From CAXMST01 sp963793415 (GTDB lineage Bacteria > Actinomycetota > Thermoleophilia > Solirubrobacterales > 70-9): a stretch of DNA of 64,000 bases. Below are positions 7,054 through 15,976 of the stretch, one piece after another. The stretch is from contig CAWCAC010000002.1 of the NCBI GenBank assembly GCA_963793415.1, positions 1,302,001 through 1,366,000 of the forward strand, read 5' to 3'. The notes beneath the pieces are model-generated. The model ran no database searches and was not told the DNA's origin. It saw only the letters and a program-made list of their open reading frames with translations. The position numbers and the translations under genes are program-made. How positions within the stretch are numbered: the first letter of the stretch is position 1; each line of letters opens with the position of its first letter.

Positions 7054-8066
7054 GCGCCGCGCGTCGCAAGCCGCCGGCGCTGCCCGAGAGCGGCGCCCGG
7101 ATCGCGGTCGTCGCCCCCTCCTCGCCGCCGCAGACCCGCTCCGGGATCGAGCAGGCGACCGAGTACTTCAGCTCGCGCGGGCACGAGATCGTCTTCGGGC
7201 CGAACGTCCGCAGGGTTCACGGCTACCTCGCCGGCACCGACGCCGAGCGCGCGGCCGACCTCGAGTGGGCGCTGACCGAGCCCGGGATCGACATGGTCCA
7301 CGCGCTCGAGGGCGGTTACGGAACCGGGCGCCTGCACGACCTGATCGACTGGGCCAGGGTCGGGGCCGCGGACCCCCGGATCGTCTGCGGGTTCAGCGAC
7401 CTGACGGCGCTTCACAACTACATCGCCGCCTACACCGACTGGGTCAGCTTCTACGGGCCTTCGTTCCTGCGCTTCACGCGCACCAAAAGCGACTACGAGC
7501 TGACGAAGTTGACCGAGGAGTGGTTCCACCGCGCTTTCCGGCCCGAGCCGCTCGGCAAGGTCTTCGAGGATCCCGAGGACCCGTACGTGCTGACCGTTTC
7601 CGAGGGTGCCGCCGAGGCGCCGCTGGTCGGCGGCTGTCTGACCCTGCTCTGCTCGAGCATCGGCACCCCGTTCGAGGTCGACACCGAGGGCTGCATCCTG
7701 CTCGTCGAGGATCTCAACACCGAGACCTACCTGGTCGACACGGCGCTCAACCACCTGATCCGCGCCGGCAAGCTCGACGGCGTCGCCGGCTTCGCCTTCG
7801 GCACCAGCGTCAACCTCGGCTACCAGACCCTGCCGGAGGGCCCGGAATCGACGCTCTCGATCGAGGAGATCCTCGACGAGCTGATCGCGCCGCTGGGGAT
7901 CCCCGCGATCTCGAACGTCCCGTTCGGGCACGGCAAGCACCTGGCGACGATGCCGCTCGGCGTCCGCGCCCGCCTCGACGCGGATCGCAAGCACCTCGAG
8001 GTGCTCGAGCCCGCCGTCGAGCCCAGAACTTCGGAGACAGCAAACGAGCAAGGAGACCAAACATGA
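7050..8066 (+). CDS. S66-family serine peptidase (LD-carboxypeptidase/MccF type)
   Basis: This 338-residue serine peptidase belongs to family S66, which includes LD-carboxypeptidases that trim muropeptides and MccF, which cleaves amide-linked microcin C. The Ser-Glu-His triad can be placed: nucleophile Ser116 in GFSDLTALHN, Glu in LLVEDLNTETY and His in PFGHGKHLATMPLG. It has no signal peptide, so it acts in the cytoplasm. The GTG start overlaps the TetR stop; the frame is open further upstream but that part overlaps kce and TetR. Its stop overlaps the binding-protein ATG. In this operon it would trim imported peptides. Confidence 0.88.
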   Translation: MSAARRKPPALPESGARIAVVAPSSPPQTRSGIEQATEYFSSRGHEIVFGPNVRRVHGYLAGTDAERAADLEWALTEPGIDMVHALEGGYGTGRLHDLIDWARVGAADPRIVCGFSDLTALHNYIAAYTDWVSFYGPSFLRFTRTKSDYELTKLTEEWFHRAFRPEPLGKVFEDPEDPYVLTVSEGAAEAPLVGGCLTLLCSSIGTPFEVDTEGCILLVEDLNTETYLVDTALNHLIRAGKLDGVAGFAFGTSVNLGYQTLPEGPESTLSIEEILDELIAPLGIPAISNVPFGHGKHLATMPLGVRARLDADRKHLEVLEPAVEPRTSETANEQGDQT

Positions 8067-9916
8067 GTCGGAGGATCGGGTTCGTACTCGGGGCGGTAGT
8101 CACCGTGATCGCGACAGCCCTGCTGGCACTACCGGCATTCGCACAGGACGAGACGAGCGCAACCACGACCGAGAGCGACTCGGGCGAGGCCAGCGTCCTT
8201 CGCATCGGCTGGGCCCAGGACCCGCAGACTCTGAACCCATTTGTCGCGCTCGACGAGGAGAACTTCAACGTCTGGTCGATGAACTGGGACCTGCTCACCA
8301 ACTTCAGCCCCGAGGATCTGAGCCCGGCGCCCGGGATCGCGGAGAGCTGGGAGGTCTCCGAGGACCGGAAGACGGTTACCTTCACGCTCGACCCCGACAA
8401 GGTCTGGTCTGACGGCGAGCCGGTCACCTCCGCCGATGTCAAGTACTCGCTCGAGACGCTCGGCGGCGAGGGCGACATCTTCAGCGGCTACACGGACGAG
8501 ATCACCTCGATCAAGACGCCCGACGATCAGACCGTCGTAATCGAGACGAAGCGCCCCGATGCGCGAATCGTCGGCGGCTTGTTCGTCTACATCCTCCCCG
8601 AGCACATCTACGGCGACGTGCCGATCGACGAGCTCACCGGCTCCTACCAGCCGGACCTGCCGCTCGTCGGCAGCGGGCCGTACATGGTCACGGAGTTCGA
8701 GCGGGGCCGGATCATCACGATGGAGCGCAACCCCGAGTGGCGTGGTCCTGAGCCTCAGTTCGACGAGGTCCAGTACATCAAGTACGGCAACCAGGACGCC
8801 GTCGAGCGCGCCCTGCGGCTCGGCGAGGTCGACATGGTGGTCGAGGTCGACGCCTCGACCTTCGAGCGGATCCAGGAGGACCCCAACATCGAGGCGCTCT
8901 CGAGTCCCTCGCCCTCCTACACCGAGCTCGCGTTCAACATCTGCCCCGAGGAGCTCTGCCCGGACGCGGAGCGCAACGAGGCGATCCTCGATCCGGCCGT
9001 GCGGCAGGCGATCGCCTACTCGGTCGATCGCGAGCGGGTCAACGTGATCAGCGCCCGCGGCACCTCACAGCCGGGAGCGGGCGTCCTGCCCCGCTTCTAC
9101 ACCTCGTTCTTCGAGGAGCCTGAGAACAACTACCCCTGGGATCCGGAGATGGCAGCGCAGCTGCTCGACGACGCCGGCTGGCAGGACAACGGTGAGGGCG
9201 AGCCGCGGACGAAGGACGGCGAGTCGCTCGAGTTCGACCTCGCGGTCCGCTCCGAGTCGCCCTCCAACATCCAGGCGGCCAAGGTCGTCGCCGAGCAGGC
9301 GGCCGAGGTCGGGATCATCTTCAACGTCGACGTGGTCAGCGTCGGCAAGCTGACGGAGATGACGGTCCGCAAGGTCGACGGCAAGGCCGCGCCCGACTTC
9401 GACACGTTCATCTGGGGCTGGGGAGGTGATCCCTACGACCCGAGCTTCCTGCTCAGCCTGCACACCACCGACGAGATCGGCGGACTCTCGGACGGCTTCT
9501 ACTCGAACCCCGAGTACGACCGTCTCTACGAGGAGCAGCGCGGCATCTTCGACACCGAGGAGCGCAAGGAGCTGATCAACCAGATGGTCAACCTCGTCCA
9601 GGACGACATGGGCTATCTGATCCTCACCGAGGACGCGAACCTGCAGGCCTACCGGACCGATCGCATCGAGGGGATCGAGCCGACCTGCCCGGCCGAGGAC
9701 GGCGACCTCATCTGCGAGCAGGTCTCTTACGAGCCGCTGCTCGCGATCGGTCCCGCCGACGGCTCGGAGAGCGGCTCGTCGACCGAGGACAGCGGTGGAG
9801 CGGGCGCGATCATCGCGATCGTCGTCGCGATCGCCGTGATCGGCGGCGGCTTCCTGTTCTGGCGCTCGCGTCGGGACAAGCGCCGCGAGGACGAGCCGCT
9901 CGAGTTCGAGGAGTAG
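8063..9916 (+). CDS. Family 5 peptide-binding protein with C-terminal membrane anchor
   Basis: This 617-residue extracellular solute-binding protein of the OppA/DppA class captures peptides for the importer encoded next. A Sec signal peptide ends at about PAFAQ (residue 29) and has no lipobox Cys. The family pattern starts at RIGWAQDPQTLNPF and includes PGIAESWEVSEDRKTVTF. Unusually, the end carries a Ser/Gly linker, a hydrophobic helix (AIIAIVVAIAVIGGGFLFW) and a charged tail, so it should be anchored by its C-terminus instead of a lipid. AGGAG precedes the ATG. A 33-bp gap separates it from the permease gene. Confidence 0.93.
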   Translation: MSRRIGFVLGAVVTVIATALLALPAFAQDETSATTTESDSGEASVLRIGWAQDPQTLNPFVALDEENFNVWSMNWDLLTNFSPEDLSPAPGIAESWEVSEDRKTVTFTLDPDKVWSDGEPVTSADVKYSLETLGGEGDIFSGYTDEITSIKTPDDQTVVIETKRPDARIVGGLFVYILPEHIYGDVPIDELTGSYQPDLPLVGSGPYMVTEFERGRIITMERNPEWRGPEPQFDEVQYIKYGNQDAVERALRLGEVDMVVEVDASTFERIQEDPNIEALSSPSPSYTELAFNICPEELCPDAERNEAILDPAVRQAIAYSVDRERVNVISARGTSQPGAGVLPRFYTSFFEEPENNYPWDPEMAAQLLDDAGWQDNGEGEPRTKDGESLEFDLAVRSESPSNIQAAKVVAEQAAEVGIIFNVDVVSVGKLTEMTVRKVDGKAAPDFDTFIWGWGGDPYDPSFLLSLHTTDEIGGLSDGFYSNPEYDRLYEEQRGIFDTEERKELINQMVNLVQDDMGYLILTEDANLQAYRTDRIEGIEPTCPAEDGDLICEQVSYEPLLAIGPADGSESGSSTEDSGGAGAIIAIVVAIAVIGGGFLFWRSRRDKRREDEPLEFEE

Positions 9917-9949
9917 GACCGGGCTGCGGATCGAGGCGGAGGAGGCGAG

Positions 9950-10918
9950 TTGAACGCGAGATGGCTGTTGACGAAGACCGGGGCGGCGGTGCTGACCCTG
10001 GTCTTCGTCCTCATCTTCAACTTCTTCCTCTTCCGCGTGATGGGTGATCCGACGACCCAGCTCACGCGGCTGCCGAACTCCTCCCCCGAGGAGATCGAAA
10101 AGCTGCGCGCCGACTACGGGATCGACAAGCCGCTTCCGAGCCAGTTCGTCGACTACATCGGCGACACGGTCCAGCTCGACCTCGGGATCAGCTACGGCTC
10201 ACGCCTCTCTGTGACGGAGGAGCTCTGGGACGCGTTGCCGTGGACGCTGTTGCTGGTGGGAACCGGGACGCTGCTCGCGACCTTGATCGGCGCCTGGATG
10301 GGGGTGGTGGCCGCCTCCAGGCGCGGCAGCAAGACCGACGACGGCTTCCTCGGCTTCAGCCTGTTCACGTACGCCTCGCCCGAGTACTGGATCGGGATCA
10401 TCCTGATCCTGATCTTCGCCGTCGGGATCCCGATACTCCCGGCCGGCCAGCAAGTGACGCCGGGGGTCGAATTCACGAGCTGGTTTGCGGAGGCCCTCGA
10501 CGTCCTCGAGCACATGATCCTGCCGGTCACCGCGATGACCCTGATGCTGCTCGGCCAGTACTTCCTGATCATGCGCAGCTCGATGGTCGACGTGATGACC
10601 GAGGACTTCATCACCGTCAAACGCGCGATCGGCCTGCCGCGGGAGCGGGTCATCAACCGTCATGCCGTTCCCAACGCGCTGCTGCCGCTGGTGACGCTGG
10701 CCGCGATCCAGTTCGGCGCGGTCGTCGGAGGGGCGATCACGATCGAGACTGTGTTCTCCTGGCCGGGACTCGGCGAGCTCACCTGGGACGCGATCAACGA
10801 CAAGGACTTCCCGCTCCTGCAGGGCACCTTCCTCGTCTTCAGTATCGGCGTGATCTTCGCCAACCTCGCCGCCGACATCCTCTACTTCTTCCTCGACCCC
10901 AGGGTGCAGGCGCGATGA
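9950..10918 (+). CDS. Oligopeptide ABC transporter permease 1 (OppB type)
   Basis: This 322-residue inner-membrane permease has about six helices. The N-terminal helix and following region (FRVMGDPTTQL, IEKLRADYGIDKPLPSQF) are the standard DppB/OppB start, and the coupling-loop EAA-like segment VKRAIGLPRERVINRHAVPNALLPL is present. The start is TTG at 9950 with GGAGGCGAG upstream. Its stop overlaps the ATG of permease 2 by 4 bases. It pairs with the next gene to form the channel. Confidence 0.94.
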   Translation: MNARWLLTKTGAAVLTLVFVLIFNFFLFRVMGDPTTQLTRLPNSSPEEIEKLRADYGIDKPLPSQFVDYIGDTVQLDLGISYGSRLSVTEELWDALPWTLLLVGTGTLLATLIGAWMGVVAASRRGSKTDDGFLGFSLFTYASPEYWIGIILILIFAVGIPILPAGQQVTPGVEFTSWFAEALDVLEHMILPVTAMTLMLLGQYFLIMRSSMVDVMTEDFITVKRAIGLPRERVINRHAVPNALLPLVTLAAIQFGAVVGGAITIETVFSWPGLGELTWDAINDKDFPLLQGTFLVFSIGVIFANLAADILYFFLDPRVQAR

Positions 10919-11802
10919 GCGGGACCGTCGCCGTCGCCCCGAACGTGCCCGATCAGGGCGAGATCAGCGTCCGCTCTCGGCTGCTCGGAAGCTGGCGCGG
11001 GCGGTTCCCGGTGATCGTGCTCGCGTTCTTCATCTTCCTCGCCTTCTTCGGCAGCCTGATCGCTCCCTACGACCCGACCGCCTCGAGCCTCGACGTGCTC
11101 GCGAAGCCGAGCCCCTCGCACCCGCTCGGCACGACCGAGCAGGGCTCCGACGTGCTCTCGCAGCTTCTCGCGGGCGCCCGCGTCTCGATCCTGGTCGGCT
11201 TCGCGGCCGCCCTGATCTCCTCCGTGCTCGGGACGGCCGTCGGGCTCGCCGGGGGCTACTTCGGCGGCTGGACCGACCGTATCCTCGACGCGCTCGAGAA
11301 CTGGTTCCTGGTGATTCCGGCGCTGCCGCTGATGATCGTCTTGGCGCGGCTCCTCGACCCCTCGCTGACGGTGCTGATCGCGGTCATCGGACTGACCTCG
11401 TGGGCGGGCACGGGGCGGATCGTCCGGGCTCAGGTGCTGACCCTGAGGGAGCGCGCCTTCGTCGAGCGTGCCCGGGCGCTCGGCGCCAAGGACAGCTACA
11501 TCATCCGCACCCACATCCTCCCCAACACGCTGCCGCTGATCTTCGCCAATACGGTCCTGATCGTCGCCGTGGCGATCCTCGCCGAGGCGTCCCTCGCGTT
11601 CCTCGGACTTGGCGATCCGACGCAGATCTCATGGGGGACGATGCTCGAGAACGCGTTCAGCTCGGGTGCCCCGAGCGCCGGCGCCTGGTGGTATGTGGTC
11701 CCACCCGGGCTCTGCATCGCGCTGCTCGTCTTCGCCGTCTCGCTGATCGGCTATCTGTTCGAGGACGTCGTCAACCCGCGGCTCCGGGACGAGGGGGTCT
11801 AG
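10915..11802 (+). CDS. Oligopeptide ABC transporter permease 2 (OppC type)
   Basis: This 295-residue permease has an N-terminal cytoplasmic tail of about 35 residues, then the OppC/DppC pattern: FIAPYDPTASSLD-like loop, HPLGTTEQGSDVLSQLLAGARVS, and the ABC-coupling segment ERARALGAKDSYIIRTHILPN. It forms a heterodimer with permease 1. Its stop TAG overlaps the GTG of the first ATPase by one base, so all transporter parts are coupled in translation. Confidence 0.94.
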   Translation: MSGTVAVAPNVPDQGEISVRSRLLGSWRGRFPVIVLAFFIFLAFFGSLIAPYDPTASSLDVLAKPSPSHPLGTTEQGSDVLSQLLAGARVSILVGFAAALISSVLGTAVGLAGGYFGGWTDRILDALENWFLVIPALPLMIVLARLLDPSLTVLIAVIGLTSWAGTGRIVRAQVLTLRERAFVERARALGAKDSYIIRTHILPNTLPLIFANTVLIVAVAILAEASLAFLGLGDPTQISWGTMLENAFSSGAPSAGAWWYVVPPGLCIALLVFAVSLIGYLFEDVVNPRLRDEGV

Positions 11803-12650
11803 TGCCGCCTCTGCTCGAGATCCAGGGCCTGCGGGTCACCCATCGGGAGCAGGCGCTCGTCGACGGCGTCGATCTGACGCTCGAGCAGGGCGAAGCGCTC
11901 GGGCTCGCGGGCGAGTCCGGCTGCGGAAAGACGACGACGGCGCTCGCGGTGATGAGGCTGTTGCCCGCCTCGCTGCGGCAGGAGGGGTCGATCGTCCTAC
12001 GGCTCCCGGGCAAGGACGAGATCAACATCCACAAACGGACCGAGGCCGGGATGCAGCGCGTCCGCTGGCGCCACGTGTCGCTCATCTTCCAGGGGGCGAT
12101 GAACTCGCTCGACCCCGTGCGGAAGATCGACCACCAGATCGGCGAGGCGATCGAGTTCCACGCGCGCTCGGCCGGCCGCAAGCAGATCGCAACGCGGATC
12201 GGCGAGCTGCTCGAGATGGTCGGGCTGTCCGCGTCGACGGGCACCCGGTACCCGCATCAGCTCTCCGGCGGTCAGCGACAGCGGGTGATGATCGCCCTTG
12301 CCCTCGCCTGCCGGCCTTCGCTCGTGATCGCCGACGAGCCGACCACCGCGCTCGACGTCGTTATGCAGGCCCAGGTCCTGCAGCTCCTCGAGCGCCTGCG
12401 CGAGGAGCTCGGGCTCTCGGTGATCCTGATCTCGCACGACCTTGCCGTGCTCGCCGAGACCTGCGACCGGATCGCGATCATGGACCAGGGGCGGCTGATC
12501 GAATCGGGCACGGTGCGCAGGGTCTTCGACGCTCCCGAGCACGAGCACACGCGCGAGCTCCTGGACGCGATCCCGGTGATCGGCGGGCGCCGCGGCCTCG
12601 GGGGCGTCGGCGGCGAGGCCGGAGCCGAGACGCCGGAGGCGGGGCCGTGA
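11802..12650 (+). CDS. Oligopeptide ABC transporter ATPase 1 (OppD type)
   Basis: This 282-residue ATPase shows Walker A GESGCGKTTT, Q-loop LIFQGAMNSLDP, signature LSGGQRQR, Walker B LVIADEPTTALD and switch His in ISHDLAV. The start GTG at 11802 is fixed by the overlap with the permease stop and by homology starting at once (LLEIQGLRVTH). It lacks much of the C-terminal oligopeptide extension usual in OppD; only about 35 residues follow the switch region and end in Gly/Ala-rich sequence. Its stop overlaps the next GTG. Confidence 0.93.
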   Translation: MPPLLEIQGLRVTHREQALVDGVDLTLEQGEALGLAGESGCGKTTTALAVMRLLPASLRQEGSIVLRLPGKDEINIHKRTEAGMQRVRWRHVSLIFQGAMNSLDPVRKIDHQIGEAIEFHARSAGRKQIATRIGELLEMVGLSASTGTRYPHQLSGGQRQRVMIALALACRPSLVIADEPTTALDVVMQAQVLQLLERLREELGLSVILISHDLAVLAETCDRIAIMDQGRLIESGTVRRVFDAPEHEHTRELLDAIPVIGGRRGLGGVGGEAGAETPEAGP

Positions 12651-13696
12651 GCCCGGGCCCGGCCACTGCGGCCGCGCCCATGACGGGACCCCTGGTCGAG
12701 GTCGAGGACCTCTCGGTCCACTTCACCGCCCACGGCCGCACCGCGCGGGCGGTCGACGGCGTCTCGCTCGAATGGCGCCGGGGTGAGACGCTCGGGATCG
12801 TCGGCGAGTCCGGCTGCGGCAAGTCGACGCTGGCCCGGGCCGTGATGGGCCTGCAGGAGCTCGCCTCGGGATCCGTCTCGCTCGCAGGTGCGACGGTCGA
12901 GGACCGCGCCGGCCGCACGGAGTTGCGGCGCCGCGTCCAGATGATCTTCCAGGACCCCTACCAGTCCCTGAACCCGCGCCAGCGCGTGCGGACGATCGTG
13001 GCCGAGCCGCTGATCGTGCAGGGCATCGACACCTCCGAGCACGAGGCGCGGGTCGACCAGGCCCTGGGCGACGTCGGGCTCGATCCGGCCCGCTACGCCG
13101 AGCGCTACCCGCACCAGCTCTCCGGCGGCCAGCGGCAGCGGGTCGCGATCGCCGCGGCGCTCGTGCTCGAGCCGGACGGGCTGATCTGCGACGAGCCCGT
13201 CTCGATGCTCGACACGTCGGTGCGGACTCAGATCCTCCGGGTCCTCGTCGGGCTGCAGCGCAAGCGCGGCCTTGCGCTGATCTTCATCACCCACGACCTC
13301 AGCCTCGCCTGGTCGCTCTGCGACCGGATCGCGGTCATGTACCTGGGCCGTGTCGTCGAGAGCGGCGAGGCGGCGGCCGTGATCGAGCGTCCCCGCCACC
13401 CGTACACGCGGGCGCTGGTCGACGCGGTCCCCGTCGCCGCCCCCGGCGGCGGCGGTGACCGCGATCTGCTGCCGGGCGAGCTGCCCGACCCGGCCGACGT
13501 GCCGAGCGGCTGTCGCTTCCACCCACGCTGCCCGCGCCGGTTCGGCTCGCCTTGCGAGCAGGTCGATCCGGAGCTCCGCCCGAGCGGGGTCGCCGGCGAC
13601 GCCGAGGAGACGGAGCCGCGGCTCGTCGCCTGCCACCTCTACGACCCCGAGTACAGCCCCGATGTCTCCGAGGATGAGGGCGAGACCGATGGCTGA
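12647..13696 (+). CDS. Oligopeptide ABC transporter ATPase 2 (OppF type)
   Basis: This is a 349-residue ATPase with Walker A GESGCGKST, Q-loop MIFQDPYQSLNPR (the OppF hallmark), signature LSGGQRQR, Walker B LICDEPVSMLD and switch His in THDLSLAW. The C-terminal oligopeptide-type domain contains the Cys-rich FHPRCPRRFGSPC, which in some relatives binds an iron-sulfur cluster. The start is GTG at 12647; an ATG at 12680 is the alternative. It overlaps the S58 peptidase gene by 8 bases, tying the importer to the peptidases. Confidence 0.93.
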   Translation: MSPGPATAAAPMTGPLVEVEDLSVHFTAHGRTARAVDGVSLEWRRGETLGIVGESGCGKSTLARAVMGLQELASGSVSLAGATVEDRAGRTELRRRVQMIFQDPYQSLNPRQRVRTIVAEPLIVQGIDTSEHEARVDQALGDVGLDPARYAERYPHQLSGGQRQRVAIAAALVLEPDGLICDEPVSMLDTSVRTQILRVLVGLQRKRGLALIFITHDLSLAWSLCDRIAVMYLGRVVESGEAAAVIERPRHPYTRALVDAVPVAAPGGGGDRDLLPGELPDPADVPSGCRFHPRCPRRFGSPCEQVDPELRPSGVAGDAEETEPRLVACHLYDPEYSPDVSEDEGETDG

Positions 13697-14654
13697 GCGC
13701 TGGCGCGACCTCGCCGGACCGGTTGGGATCCTCGAGATCGGGCCGCAGAACGCGATCACCGACGTCGCCGGCATCCGCGTCGGCCATTCGCAGTCGTCGG
13801 CCGGCGAAGCCAGCGGGGTCACCGTGATCGAGCCGCCGCGCCTGCCCGCGCGCGCCGGCACCGCGGTCGTCAATGGCACCGGTGTGCTCAGCGCCTCGCT
13901 CGAGATCGACGAGTGGGGGACTTTCGGTACGCCCATATACCTGTGCGGGACGCACGCGGTCGGCACCGTCTACCAGGCGGCGATCGCCGCTTCCGGCCTC
14001 GGCCCCGAGTACGTGACGATTCCGGTCGTCGGCGAGTGTGACGACGGGCTGATGGCCGACTCGCGCAAGATCGTCGCCGCCGACGTCGAGGCGGCGCTCG
14101 CGGCGCTGGCGCCGGGGCCGGTCGCGGAGGGGACGGTCGGCGCCGGCACCGGCATGAGCTGCTTCGACTTCCCGGGCGGGATCGGCACCGCCTCGAGGCT
14201 CGCCGGCGAGTGGACGGTCGGGGTTCAGCTGCTCTGCAACTTCGGCGACCGCGAGCGGCTCGACCTGCTCGGGCACCGGCTCGACCCGGCGCCACCGCCG
14301 GAGAAGGCGCCGGACGGAAGCTGCATCGCCGTCTGCGCGACCGACGCGCCGCTCGACGCGCTGGCGCTGAGCCGGATGGCGCTGCGGCCGCTGCTCGGTC
14401 TCGCCCGCGCCGGCTCCTACGCGACCAACGGCTCCGGCGAGATCGGCCTCGCCTTCTCAACTGCCGAGCAGATCCACGAGCTCACCTACGAGCAGCTGAC
14501 GCTGCTGTTCGCGGCCGCGTGGGAGGCGGCGCACGAGGCCGTCATGAACTGCCTGGTCGCGGCGCGGGCGGGGACGAGGCTCGACGGCACCAGCCAGGAC
14601 CCATTCCCGCTCGACCTCGTTCGCGAGCTCGCCGCCCAGGGGCGCTCGCTTTGA
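13689..14654 (+). CDS. S58-family aminopeptidase (DmpA/BapA-like, self-cleaving)
   Basis: This 321-residue Ntn-fold peptidase belongs to family S58. Known members are DmpA (L-aminopeptidase/D-amidase) and the beta-peptidyl aminopeptidases BapA, which remove N-terminal beta-amino acids. Precursors cut themselves before a Ser that becomes the nucleophile; here the expected site is Gly210-Ser211 in APDGSCIAV. The family motifs ITDVAGIRVGH, VVNGTG, VGAGTGMSCFDFPGGIGTASR (split by spacing) and GEIGLAFSTA are all visible. No signal peptide is seen. The gene overlaps the upstream ATPase by 8 bases and the downstream M20 gene by 4. Its place beside beta-amino-acid enzymes supports a beta-aminopeptidase role, which is inference. 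Confidence 0.88.
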   Translation: MAERWRDLAGPVGILEIGPQNAITDVAGIRVGHSQSSAGEASGVTVIEPPRLPARAGTAVVNGTGVLSASLEIDEWGTFGTPIYLCGTHAVGTVYQAAIAASGLGPEYVTIPVVGECDDGLMADSRKIVAADVEAALAALAPGPVAEGTVGAGTGMSCFDFPGGIGTASRLAGEWTVGVQLLCNFGDRERLDLLGHRLDPAPPPEKAPDGSCIAVCATDAPLDALALSRMALRPLLGLARAGSYATNGSGEIGLAFSTAEQIHELTYEQLTLLFAAAWEAAHEAVMNCLVAARAGTRLDGTSQDPFPLDLVRELAAQGRSL

Positions 14655-15976
14655 GCGAAGCCGGGCTGCGCGACGAGGTCACGGAGCTGTGCCGCGACCT
14701 GATCCGGATCGACACCTCGAACCCCCCCGGCCGCGAGACGCCCGCCGCCGAGCTGCTCGCCGCCTACCTCGAGGGCGCCGGGATTCAGTGCGAGCTGACC
14801 GGGCCGGACCCCGAGCGTCTCAACCTGATCGCCCGCCTCGATGGGACGGGGGAGGGCCCCTCGCTGATGCTGCTCGGCCACACCGACGTGGTTCCGGCGC
14901 CCGCGCACGGCTGGAGCGTGCCCCCGTTCGAGGGGACCATCGCGGGCGGCAGAATCGTCGGGCGCGGCGCGGCCGACATGAAGGGTGAGCTGGCCGCGCG
15001 GGCTGTCGCGCTCGCCGCCCGCGCTCGCAGCGGCGCCCCGCTCGCCGGCGATGTCGTCCTGATCGCCGAGGCGGACGAGGAGCGCAACACCTCGGATGTC
15101 GGCATCACCTGGCTCGTGCGCGAGCGCCCGGACATCCGCTGTGACTACGCCATCAACGAGGGCGGCGGCAGCCTGCTCGAGCTCGCCGACGGGCGCAAGC
15201 TCGTCACCGTCGGCATCGGCGAGAAGGTCGTCTGCTCGGTGCGGCTGCGGCTCAGCGGCCGGGGCGGCCATGCCTCGACGCCCCTCGGAGCCGAGAACCC
15301 GCTCGAGCATGCGGGCGAGGCGATTCGCCGCCTCGCTGCGGCCCGCGCCCCGCGTCGCCCCGTCGACGACGTGGCCGCAGCGCTCGACCAGCTCGGCGTC
15401 GGCGATCTCGGTGACGACGATCTGATCGCCTGGGCCCGCGCACAGCACCCGCTGCTCGCGGCCGAGCTGGATGCGATGCTGCGGCTGACGGTGACTCCAA
15501 CCGGGGTCAACTCGTTCGAGCCGGCCAACGTGATCCCGCCGTACGTCGACCTCACCTGTGACTGCCGGGCGCTGCCCGGCGGCGACCTGGCCGAGATCGA
15601 GGCCCACATCGCCGCCGCGCTCGACGGCGGGCCCGCCTATGAGATCGAGCTGCTGGAGCCACTCGAGGGTGGCACCGCCTCGCCCGCGACGGGACCGCTC
15701 TACGACGCGATCGAGGCCTGGACGTCCGAGCGGCTGCCCGCCGCGACGCTGCTGCCGATACTCGGGACCGGGTTCAGCGACTCCGCTTTCGTGCGCAAGG
15801 CATTCGGCACCGTCGCCTACGGCTTCGCGCCGGTCTTCGTCACCGACCCGTCCGACTACTACGGCGGCATGCACAGCGCCGACGAGCAGATCGCAATCGA
15901 CGACCTCGAGGCGATGACCGATTTCAATCTGGCGGCGATCGACGCCGTCGCCGGCCGGCCTGCCACTGCGGCCTAG
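14651..15976 (+). CDS. M20-family metallopeptidase (ArgE/DapE/ACY1 type)
   Basis: This 441-residue zinc peptidase or deacylase has metal ligands in LLGHTDVVP, RGAADMKGELA, EADEERNTSD and a late His in GMHSADEQIAID. The central dimerisation domain starts around SGRGGHASTPLGAENPL. The start TTG at 14651 overlaps the S58 stop, and the homology begins right after. It is the last gene of the operon. It could hydrolyse dipeptides or N-acyl amino acids released by the other peptidases. Its stop overlaps the end of the tspO remnant on the other strand by 3 bases. Confidence 0.9.
   Translation: MSEAGLRDEVTELCRDLIRIDTSNPPGRETPAAELLAAYLEGAGIQCELTGPDPERLNLIARLDGTGEGPSLMLLGHTDVVPAPAHGWSVPPFEGTIAGGRIVGRGAADMKGELAARAVALAARARSGAPLAGDVVLIAEADEERNTSDVGITWLVRERPDIRCDYAINEGGGSLLELADGRKLVTVGIGEKVVCSVRLRLSGRGGHASTPLGAENPLEHAGEAIRRLAAARAPRRPVDDVAAALDQLGVGDLGDDDLIAWARAQHPLLAAELDAMLRLTVTPTGVNSFEPANVIPPYVDLTCDCRALPGGDLAEIEAHIAAALDGGPAYEIELLEPLEGGTASPATGPLYDAIEAWTSERLPAATLLPILGTGFSDSAFVRKAFGTVAYGFAPVFVTDPSDYYGGMHSADEQIAIDDLEAMTDFNLAAIDAVAGRPATAA

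Noticed and set aside
12272..13966. 564-codon minus-strand frame
   Set aside because: Antisense to the two transporter ATPases; no motif, low-complexity composition.
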